Below, piece after piece: positions 8,345-17,095 of a DNA stretch of 64,000 bases. The notes below the pieces were generated by a model, which was given only the letters and a program-made list of their open reading frames with translations, was not told the DNA's origin and made no database searches. The translations under genes were made by a program, and so were the position numbers. The stretch spans positions 51,914-115,913 of the forward strand of contig NZ_JBLWVH010000007.1 in the NCBI RefSeq assembly GCF_048268525.1, given 5' to 3'. The stretch is from Maricaulis sp048268525 (GTDB lineage Bacteria; Pseudomonadota; Alphaproteobacteria; Caulobacterales; Maricaulaceae). How positions within the stretch are numbered: the first letter of the stretch is position 1; each line of letters opens with the position of its first letter.

Positions 8345-9073
8345 ATGACGCAGTTTCTTGGAACAACCAGAGAGGCGTCACGGCCCCTGCATTTGATCGG
8401 CTTTCATGTGGCTGGCGACGGGACCCGTCTTTATGACCGGGTGGCGCTGGTGATTGATGGGGACGGCCGGGTCTCCGGCTCGGTTGAGCGCATCGCCGAG
8501 CGCGACGGGGTGGCCCAGCCGGCCGAAGCGCGCGGCATGGTGATGGGCGACCGGCTCGCCCTGATGCTGGAATTTGACGGTCCGGCGACGGGCAGTGCGG
8601 CCGGCGTGATGCTCGATCTGGGACCGGCGCCCTGCCTGTACGGAGAGGCGCTGGGCGGGCGTGTCGCCGGTCCGGGCGGTACCGATGCCCTGCCCTATGT
8701 CATGGCGCACGCGCCGGCGGTGCGCCTCGACCGCTCACCGACCCATGGCTGGGGCAGCGTGCTGGAACAGGCCGTGGCGCGCGGTGAGGTCTTGCTGGGC
8801 ATTGATGGTCCGGTCGGCGCCGAGCAGACGCCCTACTCCTTCCGAACCGATGACAATCGCCATGTCGAACCGACCGGCTACGGCCATTTCGTCAATCATG
8901 CCTGCGAGCCCAGTTGCGAGATCGTCTATGACCTGGAAACCGCCCTGCCGACCCTGGTCGCCCTGCGCGATCTGGCCGCCGGTGAAGAGGTGACGTTCGA
9001 TTATACCCGCACCGAAGGCGCATTGGCCGGGTCTTTCGAGTGCCGCTGTCCGGCCCTGGTGCACAAGGTCTAG
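8345..9073 (+). CDS. SET-domain protein (putative protein lysine methyltransferase)
   Basis: A protein of 242 residues. The SET signature lies in the C-terminal half: WGSVLEQAVARGEVLLGI (start of the SET fold), GHFVNHACEPSCEI (NHxCxPxC, cofactor and substrate site) and AAGEEVTFDYTRTEG. It ends with FECRC and only eight more residues, so the post-SET zinc site is incomplete (a third Cys is missing). The N-terminal 120 residues match nothing I recognise. By family, SET proteins methylate lysine in proteins using SAM; the substrate here is unknown. An upstream reading to 8282 adds a segment without protein character. The gene is flanked by unrelated genes and may be a single-gene unit. Confidence 0.78.
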   Translation: MTQFLGTTREASRPLHLIGFHVAGDGTRLYDRVALVIDGDGRVSGSVERIAERDGVAQPAEARGMVMGDRLALMLEFDGPATGSAAGVMLDLGPAPCLYGEALGGRVAGPGGTDALPYVMAHAPAVRLDRSPTHGWGSVLEQAVARGEVLLGIDGPVGAEQTPYSFRTDDNRHVEPTGYGHFVNHACEPSCEIVYDLETALPTLVALRDLAAGEEVTFDYTRTEGALAGSFECRCPALVHKV

Positions 9074-9098
9074 GCGGCTGCCCAGGGTCTGGCTGGCC

Positions 9099-9608
9099 CT
9101 AATCGGAAAAGCGGATCCGGACCGGGGCGCGTCGTCCCGGTCCCTGCATGGCTGTGCGGACCGCCGAGTTGAAGCGCAGGTTTGTCATCATGACCTGGTC
9201 GTCGAAGGTTTCGGCGAGCAGATCATTGTCGACAATGAAACTGGCCTGCTGCGCCGGGATGGCGGCGGAGAAATAGATCCAGGCAAACTCGCCATCGACC
9301 TCGGCACCGACATAGCTGAGCGCCAGGAGCTCGCCGTCCGTGTCGGCCATGCGGAAGGTCTCGCCGGCATAGGTCCCGGCCGCCTCCAGGCCTTCCGGTG
9401 TGGCCAGGAAGGTGGCGGCATCGAGCTCGGTCCGGTCCAGCGCTTCCATCAGGTCATGACCATAGATGCGGTGGATGATTTCCAGCTCTTGCGTGCGCTC
9501 ATTGACGGCAATCTCGGTGACGCCGGCATGCATGCGATGAGCGAGGGTCGGGGCTGTCACCAGGGACAGCCCCGCCAGTGCGGTCAGGAAAGTGGAACGG
9601 AGGCGCAT
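9099..9608 (-). CDS. DUF6702-type secreted protein
   Basis: A protein of 169 residues with a clear signal peptide (MRLRSTFLTALAGLSLVTAP, probable cleavage after TLA). The mature part starts HRMHAGVTEIAVNERTQELE, matching the DUF6702 pattern, in which a His and an EI-x-RI/HRI strand are conserved. Its function is unknown. It lies 24 bases after the M1 metallopeptidase on the same strand, a pairing I recall from other marine proteobacteria, so a partner or substrate relation to the peptidase is plausible but not shown. Confidence 0.75.
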   Translation of the reverse strand: MRLRSTFLTALAGLSLVTAPTLAHRMHAGVTEIAVNERTQELEIIHRIYGHDLMEALDRTELDAATFLATPEGLEAAGTYAGETFRMADTDGELLALSYVGAEVDGEFAWIYFSAAIPAQQASFIVDNDLLAETFDDQVMMTNLRFNSAVRTAMQGPGRRAPVRIRFSD

Positions 9609-9632
9609 GGGGTTGATCCGTTCTCCTGAAGC

Positions 9633-12068
9633 CTATTCCGGTCGCGTGCGGACGCTGTCACGGGTCACGCGCTGGTCCATGTCATCCATCATGCTCGACG
9701 GGTTCGAGCTGGAACGATAGAGCTCCAGACGCGTCGGCTCGATGCGCGGCGGATAGTAATTATCCGTGCGATCGGCATCGGCGGTCTCGCGCAGCGGGTC
9801 GAGCTCGACCGAGACGACCTGGCGATCCGTGACATAGGTCCAGGTCACATTGCGCGGATTGTAACGCCAGACCTCGGCCGGGATGCGGACCAGATCGGTC
9901 GTGCCGTCGGCAAAGGTGAATTCCAGGATGATCGGCATGACCACCCCGCCCTCATTGGTGAAGTCGAGATAATAGACGCGTGTCCCGCTGGCGAGAATCT
10001 CCGCTTCCCAGTCCTCGACCTCGCCCTGGAAGCGCTCATAGGCTTCGCGTTCCCGCTCGGTGACCGTGAACGGGTCATTGCGTGAATAGAATTCCCGGAC
10101 CTCCGGATTGCGATCAGCATAGGTCACGATGCCCTCCGCCGCATTGCGCTGCGGGGTGAGGTTTTCGCGGAATTCGGTGTCGTCAGCCCGTTCCAGCAGG
10201 CTCTCGATGGCCGGATCCTCGGTGTTGAACGTGCCTTCGATCACCCGGTCGAGCGAGATGTCGACATGGTCAGTGGAGTAGAACCAGCCACGCCAGAACC
10301 AGTCCAGATCAACGCCGGACACTTCTTCCATGGTGCGGAAGAAATCATAGGGCGTCGGACGCCGGAAACGCCAGCGCTCGGAATAGGCCCGGAAGGCATC
10401 GTCGAACAGCTCGCGGCCCAGCACGGTCTCGCGCAGTACGACCAGCGCCGTGGCCGGCTTGCCATAGGCATTGGAGCCGAATTGCAGGATTGAATCCGAC
10501 TGGGTCATGATCGGCATCTGGCTGCTGGACGCCATATAGTCGGCAATCAGGTCCGGATCGCCGCGACGAGAGCGAAAGCCCTCCTCCCACTGCTGCTCGG
10601 CCTGGAATTGCAGGAAGGTGTTGATGCCCTCATCCATCCAGGTCCACTGGCGCTCATCGGTATTCACCACCATCGGGAAATAGATGTGGCCGATCTCGTG
10701 GATGATCACGCCGATCAGGCCGCGCTTGGCCCTTTCCGAGTAGCTCAGATTGCCGTCATCATCGACCATCGGACGGCCATAGGAGCCGCCATTGAAGGTG
10801 ATCATCGGGTATTCCATCCCGCCCTGGGGACCGGCGATCGATTGCGCGACCGGATAGGGATAGGGGAAGGAGAAATCCGAATAGACGTCCAGCGTGTGCT
10901 CGACGGCGCGGGTCGAGAAGGTCGACCAGAGCGGCTCGCTTTCATTGGGATAAAACGACATCGCCATGACGAGATCAGGCGCCTGGCCCATCCCGTCCTG
11001 CTCCACGCCTACCGCGTCCCAGATGAATTTGCGTGAACCGGCCCAGGCGAAATCGCGGACATTCTCGGCCCGGAACTCCCAGGTCGCCATCGACCGGGTA
11101 CCGCGACGCTCATTGGCGCGGGCTTCGGCCGGGGTGACGATAAAGACCGGTTCGTCAGACGTGCGGGCCTCTTCCAGACGCTCACGCTGCGGTTCGGTCA
11201 GGACCTCGTCGGGGTTCTGCAGAACACCGGTCGCCGAGACGATGAAGTCCTGTGGCACCCGGATCGAGACGTCGTAATCGCCGAATTCGAGCGCGAACTC
11301 ACCGCGGCCCAGAAAGGCCTTGTTGTGCCAGCCCTCATAGTCGGAGAACACAGCGGCGCGAGGGAACCATTGGGCGATCTGGTAGATGCAGTCGGCCCCG
11401 GTATCCTCGGTTTCCTCAAAGCATTCCCAACCGGCGCGCCCGCCGATGACCTGGCTCTCGACGAGGCGGTAATCCCACTCGATCGTGAAGGTGACGCTGT
11501 CGCCGGTTTCCAGATCCTCATCCAGATCGAGACGCAAAAGCGTGTCGACAATGGTGAAGTCCATCGGCTCGCCATCGGCATCGGTGACGCCAGTGATATT
11601 GAAACCGTAACCATCCTCATTGAGCATCTGGCGACGCCGCAGCGAGCTGGCAGAAATCCCTTCCGGCATCGACTCGCCAACGCGGCCCGATGCGCGTCCG
11701 CCACCGCCGACTGTCTCGGTCATTACGGCAATGGAATCGGGACGGAAGCGGTTCTGGTCGAGCAGGAACCACAGGAAGTCCAGCGTGTCCGGCGCGTTAT
11801 TCGTGTAGGTGACCGTCTCGGTCCCGAAGAGCTGCTTGGCCTCTTCATCGAGCCGGATATCGATGTCGTAATCGACCTGCTGTTGCCAGTAATCCGGACC
11901 CGGCGCGCCGGTGGCGCGGCGTTCGCGGTTCGGCGACGGCCAGTCCTCATCCTCTAGTTGGCGGAAAGCGTCCTGCCAGTCATTGACGGTCTGTTGGATG
12001 GGCTGGGCGACCGCGACATTGAAGGTCGCGGTCGCTGCTGCCAGGGCGAAAATGGTGAGAGTGCGCAT
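9633..12068 (-). CDS. Exported M1-family zinc metallopeptidase
   Basis: A protein of 811 residues with a signal peptide (MRTLTIFALAAATATFNVAVAQ). The zinc site is complete: HEIGH, then 18 residues, then Glu in MDEGINTF, i.e. HExxH-x18-E. The substrate-binding GxMEN motif appears as GGMEYP, as in the subgroup of M1 enzymes found in Bacteroidetes and marine proteobacteria. An N-terminal beta domain (about 60-330) precedes the catalytic domain (about 330-620), and a beta-rich C-terminal tail follows. It is probably a periplasmic or outer-membrane peptidase acting on peptides. It is followed by the DUF6702-type gene and preceded by the bactofilin-like pair on the same strand. Confidence 0.9.
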   Translation of the reverse strand: MRTLTIFALAAATATFNVAVAQPIQQTVNDWQDAFRQLEDEDWPSPNRERRATGAPGPDYWQQQVDYDIDIRLDEEAKQLFGTETVTYTNNAPDTLDFLWFLLDQNRFRPDSIAVMTETVGGGGRASGRVGESMPEGISASSLRRRQMLNEDGYGFNITGVTDADGEPMDFTIVDTLLRLDLDEDLETGDSVTFTIEWDYRLVESQVIGGRAGWECFEETEDTGADCIYQIAQWFPRAAVFSDYEGWHNKAFLGRGEFALEFGDYDVSIRVPQDFIVSATGVLQNPDEVLTEPQRERLEEARTSDEPVFIVTPAEARANERRGTRSMATWEFRAENVRDFAWAGSRKFIWDAVGVEQDGMGQAPDLVMAMSFYPNESEPLWSTFSTRAVEHTLDVYSDFSFPYPYPVAQSIAGPQGGMEYPMITFNGGSYGRPMVDDDGNLSYSERAKRGLIGVIIHEIGHIYFPMVVNTDERQWTWMDEGINTFLQFQAEQQWEEGFRSRRGDPDLIADYMASSSQMPIMTQSDSILQFGSNAYGKPATALVVLRETVLGRELFDDAFRAYSERWRFRRPTPYDFFRTMEEVSGVDLDWFWRGWFYSTDHVDISLDRVIEGTFNTEDPAIESLLERADDTEFRENLTPQRNAAEGIVTYADRNPEVREFYSRNDPFTVTEREREAYERFQGEVEDWEAEILASGTRVYYLDFTNEGGVVMPIILEFTFADGTTDLVRIPAEVWRYNPRNVTWTYVTDRQVVSVELDPLRETADADRTDNYYPPRIEPTRLELYRSSSNPSSMMDDMDQRVTRDSVRTRPE

Positions 12069-12183
12069 GATGTCCCCGTTACCCCGTTGTCTGGGCTGTA
12101 TTCGAGGAAAGATTTAGCGCGCACCTCTGGGCGGGTCACCCCTGTCTTACCGCATTGTCATGATGCGACCCGCCGGGGGGCAC

Positions 12184-13485
12184 CTAAACCGCCGGGTCCG
12201 AAGCCGGAATGGCACCACGATCCCGTCGCTTGCCAAGTGACAGCATCCACGCTCCGAAACCGATGAAGAGCAGGGTAAACCCGGCGAAGAAACCCAGCAC
12301 GGTGACCGATCCCAGAGCCGCAAAGACCGCGACCACCACAAAGGACGAGACCAGTCGCATGCCGAGGCCGAGCGATTTTTCGTCCGGTTTGCGATTGAAG
12401 ATCATGTCGCCAACCGCAATGGCGCCAAAGCCCATGCAAAGCAGCATGAAGGGCCAGAAAATAACCCACATGATCGGGATCAGCAGGACACCGATGACCG
12501 TGACCGCCAGCAGGACGGTCAGGACGACCAGGATGACCGGTGACAGGGCAAAGCCGATGAAGCCCAGGAAGCCGCTGACGACCGGCTGCTCGCGGAATTT
12601 GCGGGTGATCGCACGGGTACCACCCGGAGCGATCAACAAGGCCAGGGCGGCCAACAGGAAGGCGGCGCCAGGAATGAACAGGCCGAACACGGCCATTGAC
12701 GGGAAGAAATCGAAGTCGAAATCGACATCCTCCCAGTCTTCCGCACCGAAATTGAACTCGGAATACTCGTAGTCATAAGTGCCGAATGTGGCGCCGTCGG
12801 CGATCACCGGATCGTTGGGTGAGCGGATGGTGAGCGTACCGCTCACGCGCGTGCCTGCGAGGATGTAGACCTCCTCGGCCATGATCTCGACATCATCCAG
12901 GAAAGTACCGGACAGGTGAATTTCACCACCTTCAATGTCGGCCAGCCCGTCGATCTGACCTTCCAGGTGGACGTCTCCGCCGACAATCTCGGCGGAACCG
13001 CCGATACGGCTGGATGTCGAAACCAGGATATAACCACCCGCCAGTTTGGCATCGCGGCCGATCTGACCGTCAACTTCGATATGGCCGGAGGCAGCGTTGA
13101 GAAAACCGGCGATTGTCCCTTCGATAAATGACTCGCCGCCGGCGAAATTGGCATCACCGCTGACTTGGGCATCGGAAAACACTTCGCCACCCGCCACATC
13201 GAGGTCATTGCCGATTGTGCCGGAGACATCGATCTCCCCGCCAACAAGCTGCACTGAGCCGCGGACATCGGCATTGACCTGGATGCTCCCGGCGACGCCC
13301 TTGATGTCACCATCGATCTGGCCGCGGACATCCATCTCTCCGCCCAGGAAGATAACATCACGACTGCTGCCTTCGACATTCACTTCACCGCCGATAACCT
13401 GAGCGGTCGCAGCACCGGTAATAAGGGTAATGGCCAGCCCCCCAGCCATTACCAAATTTCGCATCATATTGATGTTCATTGTCAA
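12184..13485 (-). CDS. Membrane-anchored bactofilin-like beta-solenoid protein
   Basis: A protein of 433 residues. A signal sequence (about 10-28, ending ATAQ) is followed by some 190 residues of short repeats of the form GGE-hydrophobic-V-x-G-x-I-x-G-D, such as GGEMDVRGQIDGDIKG. This is the pattern of polymer-forming bactofilin (DUF583) solenoids. An acidic linker (DFDFDF) leads to a C-terminal half with about four hydrophobic segments, including AVFGLFIPGAAFLLAALALL and VILVVLTVLLAVTVIGVLLI. The solenoid is therefore probably periplasmic, tethered to the inner membrane. Classical bactofilins lack signal peptides and membrane segments, so this is a variant. It follows a bactofilin-like lipoprotein gene on the same strand (55-base gap). 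Confidence 0.75.
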   Translation of the reverse strand: MTMNINMMRNLVMAGGLAITLITGAATAQVIGGEVNVEGSSRDVIFLGGEMDVRGQIDGDIKGVAGSIQVNADVRGSVQLVGGEIDVSGTIGNDLDVAGGEVFSDAQVSGDANFAGGESFIEGTIAGFLNAASGHIEVDGQIGRDAKLAGGYILVSTSSRIGGSAEIVGGDVHLEGQIDGLADIEGGEIHLSGTFLDDVEIMAEEVYILAGTRVSGTLTIRSPNDPVIADGATFGTYDYEYSEFNFGAEDWEDVDFDFDFFPSMAVFGLFIPGAAFLLAALALLIAPGGTRAITRKFREQPVVSGFLGFIGFALSPVILVVLTVLLAVTVIGVLLIPIMWVIFWPFMLLCMGFGAIAVGDMIFNRKPDEKSLGLGMRLVSSFVVVAVFAALGSVTVLGFFAGFTLLFIGFGAWMLSLGKRRDRGAIPASDPAV

Positions 13486-13540
13486 ATCTCCCTGCGCCCC
13501 CCGGCGGTCAGGTCAGGATTAAAATACCGACTGCTCAAGG

Positions 13541-14320
13541 TCAGTCATCGATCAGGTCGTCGCAATCGCGCCCATTCCGCGGCTGGTAGTCAAGCCCGGA
13601 AACCTGGGCACCGGACTGTGTGACCGGTGCATTTTCCGACCAGACAGTAATGGTTCCGCGAACCCGGGCCGTATCAGTGAAAACGACGTCGATCGCGCAG
13701 ATCTGGCCGCCGTTTTCCAGCGACCCGCTGATCTCGACATGTCCGCGATCCCGGTTTCGGCGATTACGATTGAGCTCTTTGGCAGAGACAAATGTGACCG
13801 GTCCAGTGGCTTCGCCGGTGAAACGAATGTCTTCAGCGTGGGCGTGAAGCTCGTCACCGAACCAGCCCCCAACTGTCATCTCGGCTGCAGCCAGGGCCGC
13901 CTCGCCTTCGACGCGACCGTCAAAATCAACCTCGGCGCCAGCTAGGCTAAGCTCGTCACCAACTGTGGCAGTGAATTGAATGTCACCGCCGGCAATCGAC
14001 GCTTCACGACCAATACGGCCGGAAAAACTGATTTCGCCGCCAGCGATTGAAACATCGCCACCGACCTGGAGATCATCGGCATCAATATCGCCAGCCACGA
14101 GGCTGAGATCCCCGCCGATGCGACCGCGCAAATTCAAATCACCGGCCAGGCGGCTGTAATCGCCGTCGCGATCGAGGACGACATAGCCATCTGCAGTGCG
14201 GGCGGCATGGCCCCGCACCATCTTGCTGTCGCCGTCGCTGTCGCCATCGACCACGATCACGCAGCCCGATGTCATCAACGCAGTGGTCAGGGCCGTAGCG
14301 GCCAACAGGACCTTTTGCAT
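13541..14320 (-). CDS. Bactofilin-like lipoprotein (paralogue 1)
   Basis: A protein of 259 residues. The start MQKVLLAATALTTALMTSGC gives a good lipobox with Cys20 as the lipidation site; the reading from 14347 adds nine residues before it. After an Asp-rich linker come solenoid repeats such as GDLNLRGRIGGDLSLVAGDI and GGEISFSGRIGREASIAGGD. Two late cysteines, in GGQICAIDV and NGRDCDDLIDD near the end, are matched in the lipoprotein at 16349-17011. It could form a surface or periplasmic fibre anchored in a membrane by lipid, but polymer formation is inferred from the repeat type only. It is upstream of the membrane-anchored bactofilin-like gene, probably in one transcript. Confidence 0.75.
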   Translation of the reverse strand: MQKVLLAATALTTALMTSGCVIVVDGDSDGDSKMVRGHAARTADGYVVLDRDGDYSRLAGDLNLRGRIGGDLSLVAGDIDADDLQVGGDVSIAGGEISFSGRIGREASIAGGDIQFTATVGDELSLAGAEVDFDGRVEGEAALAAAEMTVGGWFGDELHAHAEDIRFTGEATGPVTFVSAKELNRNRRNRDRGHVEISGSLENGGQICAIDVVFTDTARVRGTITVWSENAPVTQSGAQVSGLDYQPRNGRDCDDLIDD

Positions 14321-14393
14321 GCAAGTCTCCGTTCCATTCAGGGTCATTTGAAGACCCGGTCAAACGCTCCCCAGCGTTGAATCGGAGCATACA

Positions 14394-14436
14394 TTATCGA
14401 AAATCGATATCAACCGGTTTTTTCGTTTTTCGATAA
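14394..14436. promoter_or_regulatory. Inverted repeat, possible operator
   Basis: TTATCGAAAA (14394-14403) and TTTTCGATAA (14427-14436) form a perfect 10-base inverted repeat, with an additional TCGATATC beside the left arm. It lies in an AT-rich patch of the divergent region between a bactofilin-like lipoprotein gene and the acyl-CoA/ACP synthetase gene. It may be a binding site for a dimeric regulator controlling one or both genes; the regulator is unknown. Confidence 0.45.
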
Positions 14437-14573
14437 ATTATTTCCGTAAATCGCGATGTGGTGAGGGGGTTGTGGATGTGAATCATTCCTCCCCCTTCCC
14501 TATGCGTCAGCCGCGCGTAATATCGACGGTCAAACGAGCATCCGCCCTACAAGGATGCCGATGGGAGGATTTC

Positions 14574-16226
14574 ATGGCTGACAGTGCAGCCGCCGGAGAC
14601 ATTCCGGCCGATACCGCCTTGCCGACCGAAGGTCAGGTTTATTCCGGCGGTGACTTCAATCTCAACCGGATCCGCAAATCCGTCTTCGCCGCCCTGCTCG
14701 ATTCCAAGCGGCGGTATGGCAGCAAGAAGCTGGCTGCCGTCGATGCCGACGGGCGCGAACTGACCTTCGGCGACCTGACCAAGGCGGTGTTTGCCCTGGG
14801 CCACGCGCTCAAGGCCGGTACCGAGCCTGGAGAAGCCGTTGGTGTCCTTCTGCCCACCGGCGTCGGCGCCATCATCTCGTTCTACGCCGTGTCGGCCTAT
14901 GGCCGCGTCCCGGCCATGCTGAACTTCACCGCTGGCGAGCGGGCGCTCAAAGCCGCCTGCCGGGCCTGCAAAGCCAAGCGGATTGTCACGGCCCGCCGTT
15001 TCATCGAGCTCGGCGAGCTCGAGGAACTCGAGGCGACCCTCAAGCAAGACCACGAGCTGATCTATCTCGAGGACGTTCGCGAGAACCTGTCGACGATGGA
15101 CAAGGTCGCCGCAGCCGTCGGCATGGTTGCGCCCTTTCTGGTCCGCGCTCATCCGGATCCGGACAGTCCTGCGGTTTACCTGTTCACCTCCGGCACTGAA
15201 GGCGACCCGAAGGGCGTTGTCCTGAGCCATGCCAATCTTCTGGCCAATGTCGAGCAGGTCCGGGACCATATCCGCATCCTGCCGACCGACGTGCTGTTCA
15301 ACCCCCTGCCCACCTTTCACTGCTTCGGACTGACGGGCGGCGTACTGGTGCCGCTGGGACTGGGTGTGCCGGCGATATGCCATCCCACGCCCCTTCAGGC
15401 CAAGACCATCGTCAAGCGTATCGCCGAAACCAAGGCGACGATCCTGTTCGCAACCGACACCTTCATGAACCAGTATGCCCGTGCCGCCGGGGCTGACGAC
15501 CTGTCCTCCCTGCGCATGGCCGTCTGCGGTGCCGAAAGGGTGAAGGACGAAACGCGGTCCTCGCTGCGCCGACGCTTCAATCTGGAGATTGTCGAAGGCT
15601 ATGGACTGACCGAGGCCGCCCCGGTGTTTTCGGTCAACCAGCCGGACAATAACCGCCCCGGCACCGTCGGCCAGATCATGGCCGGTTGTGAGGCTCGCCT
15701 GGTGCCGGTTCCCGGCATCAATGATGGCGGACAACTGCACATCAAGGGCCCGAATATCATGAAGGGCTATATCCGGCCGACTGCACCGCTGGAGCTGGAA
15801 GCACCGGTCGATGGCTGGCACGATACCGGCGATATCGTCTCGATTGATGACGAGGGTTTCATCTCGATCCGCGGGCGGGTGAAGCGTTTCGCCAAGCTGG
15901 GCGGCGAGATGGTGTCACTGGCCGTGGTGGAAAACTGTGCCACTTCGCTGTGGCCGGACAACATGCATGCCGCCGCCGCCATCCCGGACAAGCGCAAGGG
16001 CGAGCAGGTCATCCTGCTGACCGATTACGACAAGGCCGACCGCGGCGACCTCGTGGCCTTCGCCCGCAATCACGGCATTTCCGAACTCGCCATCCCGCGC
16101 AAGATCATCAAGGTCGACAGCATCCCGGTGCTGGGGACCGGCAAGACGGATTACGGCACGGTTCAGAAGACGGTCGAATCGCTGATGGCCGAGGCCGAAG
16201 CCCCGGTCACCGAGCCGGCCGAGTAG
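14574..16226 (+). CDS. AMP-binding acyl-CoA/acyl-ACP synthetase (Aas C-terminal-like)
   Basis: An adenylate-forming ligase of about 550 residues. The P-loop-like core YLFTSGTEGDPKGVVLSHAN, the motif VEGYGLTEAAPVFS, the WHDTGDIVSIDDEGFISIRGR hinge region and a C-terminal lysine in GTGKTDYGTV are all in place. It resembles the synthetase half of Aas (2-acyl-GPE acyltransferase/acyl-ACP synthetase), without the acyltransferase half. It should activate fatty acids as acyl-AMP for transfer to CoA or ACP; the acceptor is uncertain. The ATG at 14574 has a GGGAGG five bases upstream, so it is preferred to the ATG at 14472. Its position between bactofilin-like genes may point to envelope lipid remodelling. 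Confidence 0.85.
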   Translation: MADSAAAGDIPADTALPTEGQVYSGGDFNLNRIRKSVFAALLDSKRRYGSKKLAAVDADGRELTFGDLTKAVFALGHALKAGTEPGEAVGVLLPTGVGAIISFYAVSAYGRVPAMLNFTAGERALKAACRACKAKRIVTARRFIELGELEELEATLKQDHELIYLEDVRENLSTMDKVAAAVGMVAPFLVRAHPDPDSPAVYLFTSGTEGDPKGVVLSHANLLANVEQVRDHIRILPTDVLFNPLPTFHCFGLTGGVLVPLGLGVPAICHPTPLQAKTIVKRIAETKATILFATDTFMNQYARAAGADDLSSLRMAVCGAERVKDETRSSLRRRFNLEIVEGYGLTEAAPVFSVNQPDNNRPGTVGQIMAGCEARLVPVPGINDGGQLHIKGPNIMKGYIRPTAPLELEAPVDGWHDTGDIVSIDDEGFISIRGRVKRFAKLGGEMVSLAVVENCATSLWPDNMHAAAAIPDKRKGEQVILLTDYDKADRGDLVAFARNHGISELAIPRKIIKVDSIPVLGTGKTDYGTVQKTVESLMAEAEAPVTEPAE

Positions 16227-16348
16227 GCTGTGAGGGTTTCCGGGGTCTGACACATCCAGCCGGGACAAGGGGGCTTGGGATAGCTGGGCTTCCCGGTGGG
16301 AAGCGAATGCGCAGACCCCGAAAGGGGGCAGCGGGTCGGAAGGCCGGG

Positions 16349-17011
16349 TCAGACCCGGTCGCAGTCCCGCCCGTCCAGGGCTTCATAAGTGAAGCCGTCG
16401 CCATCGGGACGACGATCGGACACGATCCGCAAATCGCCCTCGACTGTGGCACCTCGGCGGATATTGACCTCTGCGGCGCAGATCAGGCCGCCCTGTTGCA
16501 ATCGCCCGGCGATATCGACGCGGCCATTGCGGCTGTCATCACGACCCTGGCCACGGATTTGTACCGGTCCTGCGACATCAGCCCGCAGGATCATGCGGCC
16601 GCCATCCATCTCCAGAGCCCCGTCGATGCGGCCGTCCAGCGTAATACGACCGGCGGCAATCACGGCGTCGCCGCGGATGATGGCGTCAACATAGCCGGTC
16701 CCGGCGTCGATTTCGGCGTCGCCGGCGACTTCCCCGGTGAAGCGGACACGCCCGCCAGCTGCAAAGAGGTTTCCGCCGACGCGCGCATTCGAACGCACAC
16801 TGGCACCAGCCAGATCAAGGTCACCACCAACATCGCCGTCAGCGCCGACGAACATGCCGGCGAACTCGGCATCACCGGGAACGTCGACATCGCGCGAGGC
16901 CACAAGGCCGGCGCTTTCTACGGAACGGTTCTCGCCATGGCCTGACACCGAATAGGTGCAGGCACTCAAGGCGATGGCGGTGGTGGCACAGATAAGGGAT
17001 CGGGTCAGCAT
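16349..17011 (-). CDS. Bactofilin-like lipoprotein (paralogue 2)
   Basis: A protein of 220 residues with a lipoprotein signal (MLTRSLICATTAIALSAC, Cys18). Solenoid-type repeats follow, such as GGDLDLAGASVRSNARVGGN and GGRVRFTGEVAGDAEIDAG, then a linker GRDDSRNG. As in the lipoprotein at 13541-14320, one Cys lies in GGLICAAEV and another in the last residues (DGRDCDRV). The shared ending and domain order mean the two are paralogues, probably with an internal disulfide that caps the solenoid. The gene runs convergent to the acyl-CoA/ACP synthetase. Its function is unknown. Confidence 0.72.
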   Translation of the reverse strand: MLTRSLICATTAIALSACTYSVSGHGENRSVESAGLVASRDVDVPGDAEFAGMFVGADGDVGGDLDLAGASVRSNARVGGNLFAAGGRVRFTGEVAGDAEIDAGTGYVDAIIRGDAVIAAGRITLDGRIDGALEMDGGRMILRADVAGPVQIRGQGRDDSRNGRVDIAGRLQQGGLICAAEVNIRRGATVEGDLRIVSDRRPDGDGFTYEALDGRDCDRV

Positions 17012-17095
17012 GGCATCCTCGCAAGGCTCTGGTTTGCCCCTAGGATGCGCGGCATTGCCAAATCGGATGCAACCACCTCACCTTTTCTGCATCGG

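Noticed and set aside
14472..14573. Upstream extension of the acyl-CoA/ACP synthetase to an ATG at 14472
   Set aside because: The ATG at 14574 has a strong GGGAGG in place, while the extra 34 residues show no resemblance to the family and begin in the intergenic promoter region.
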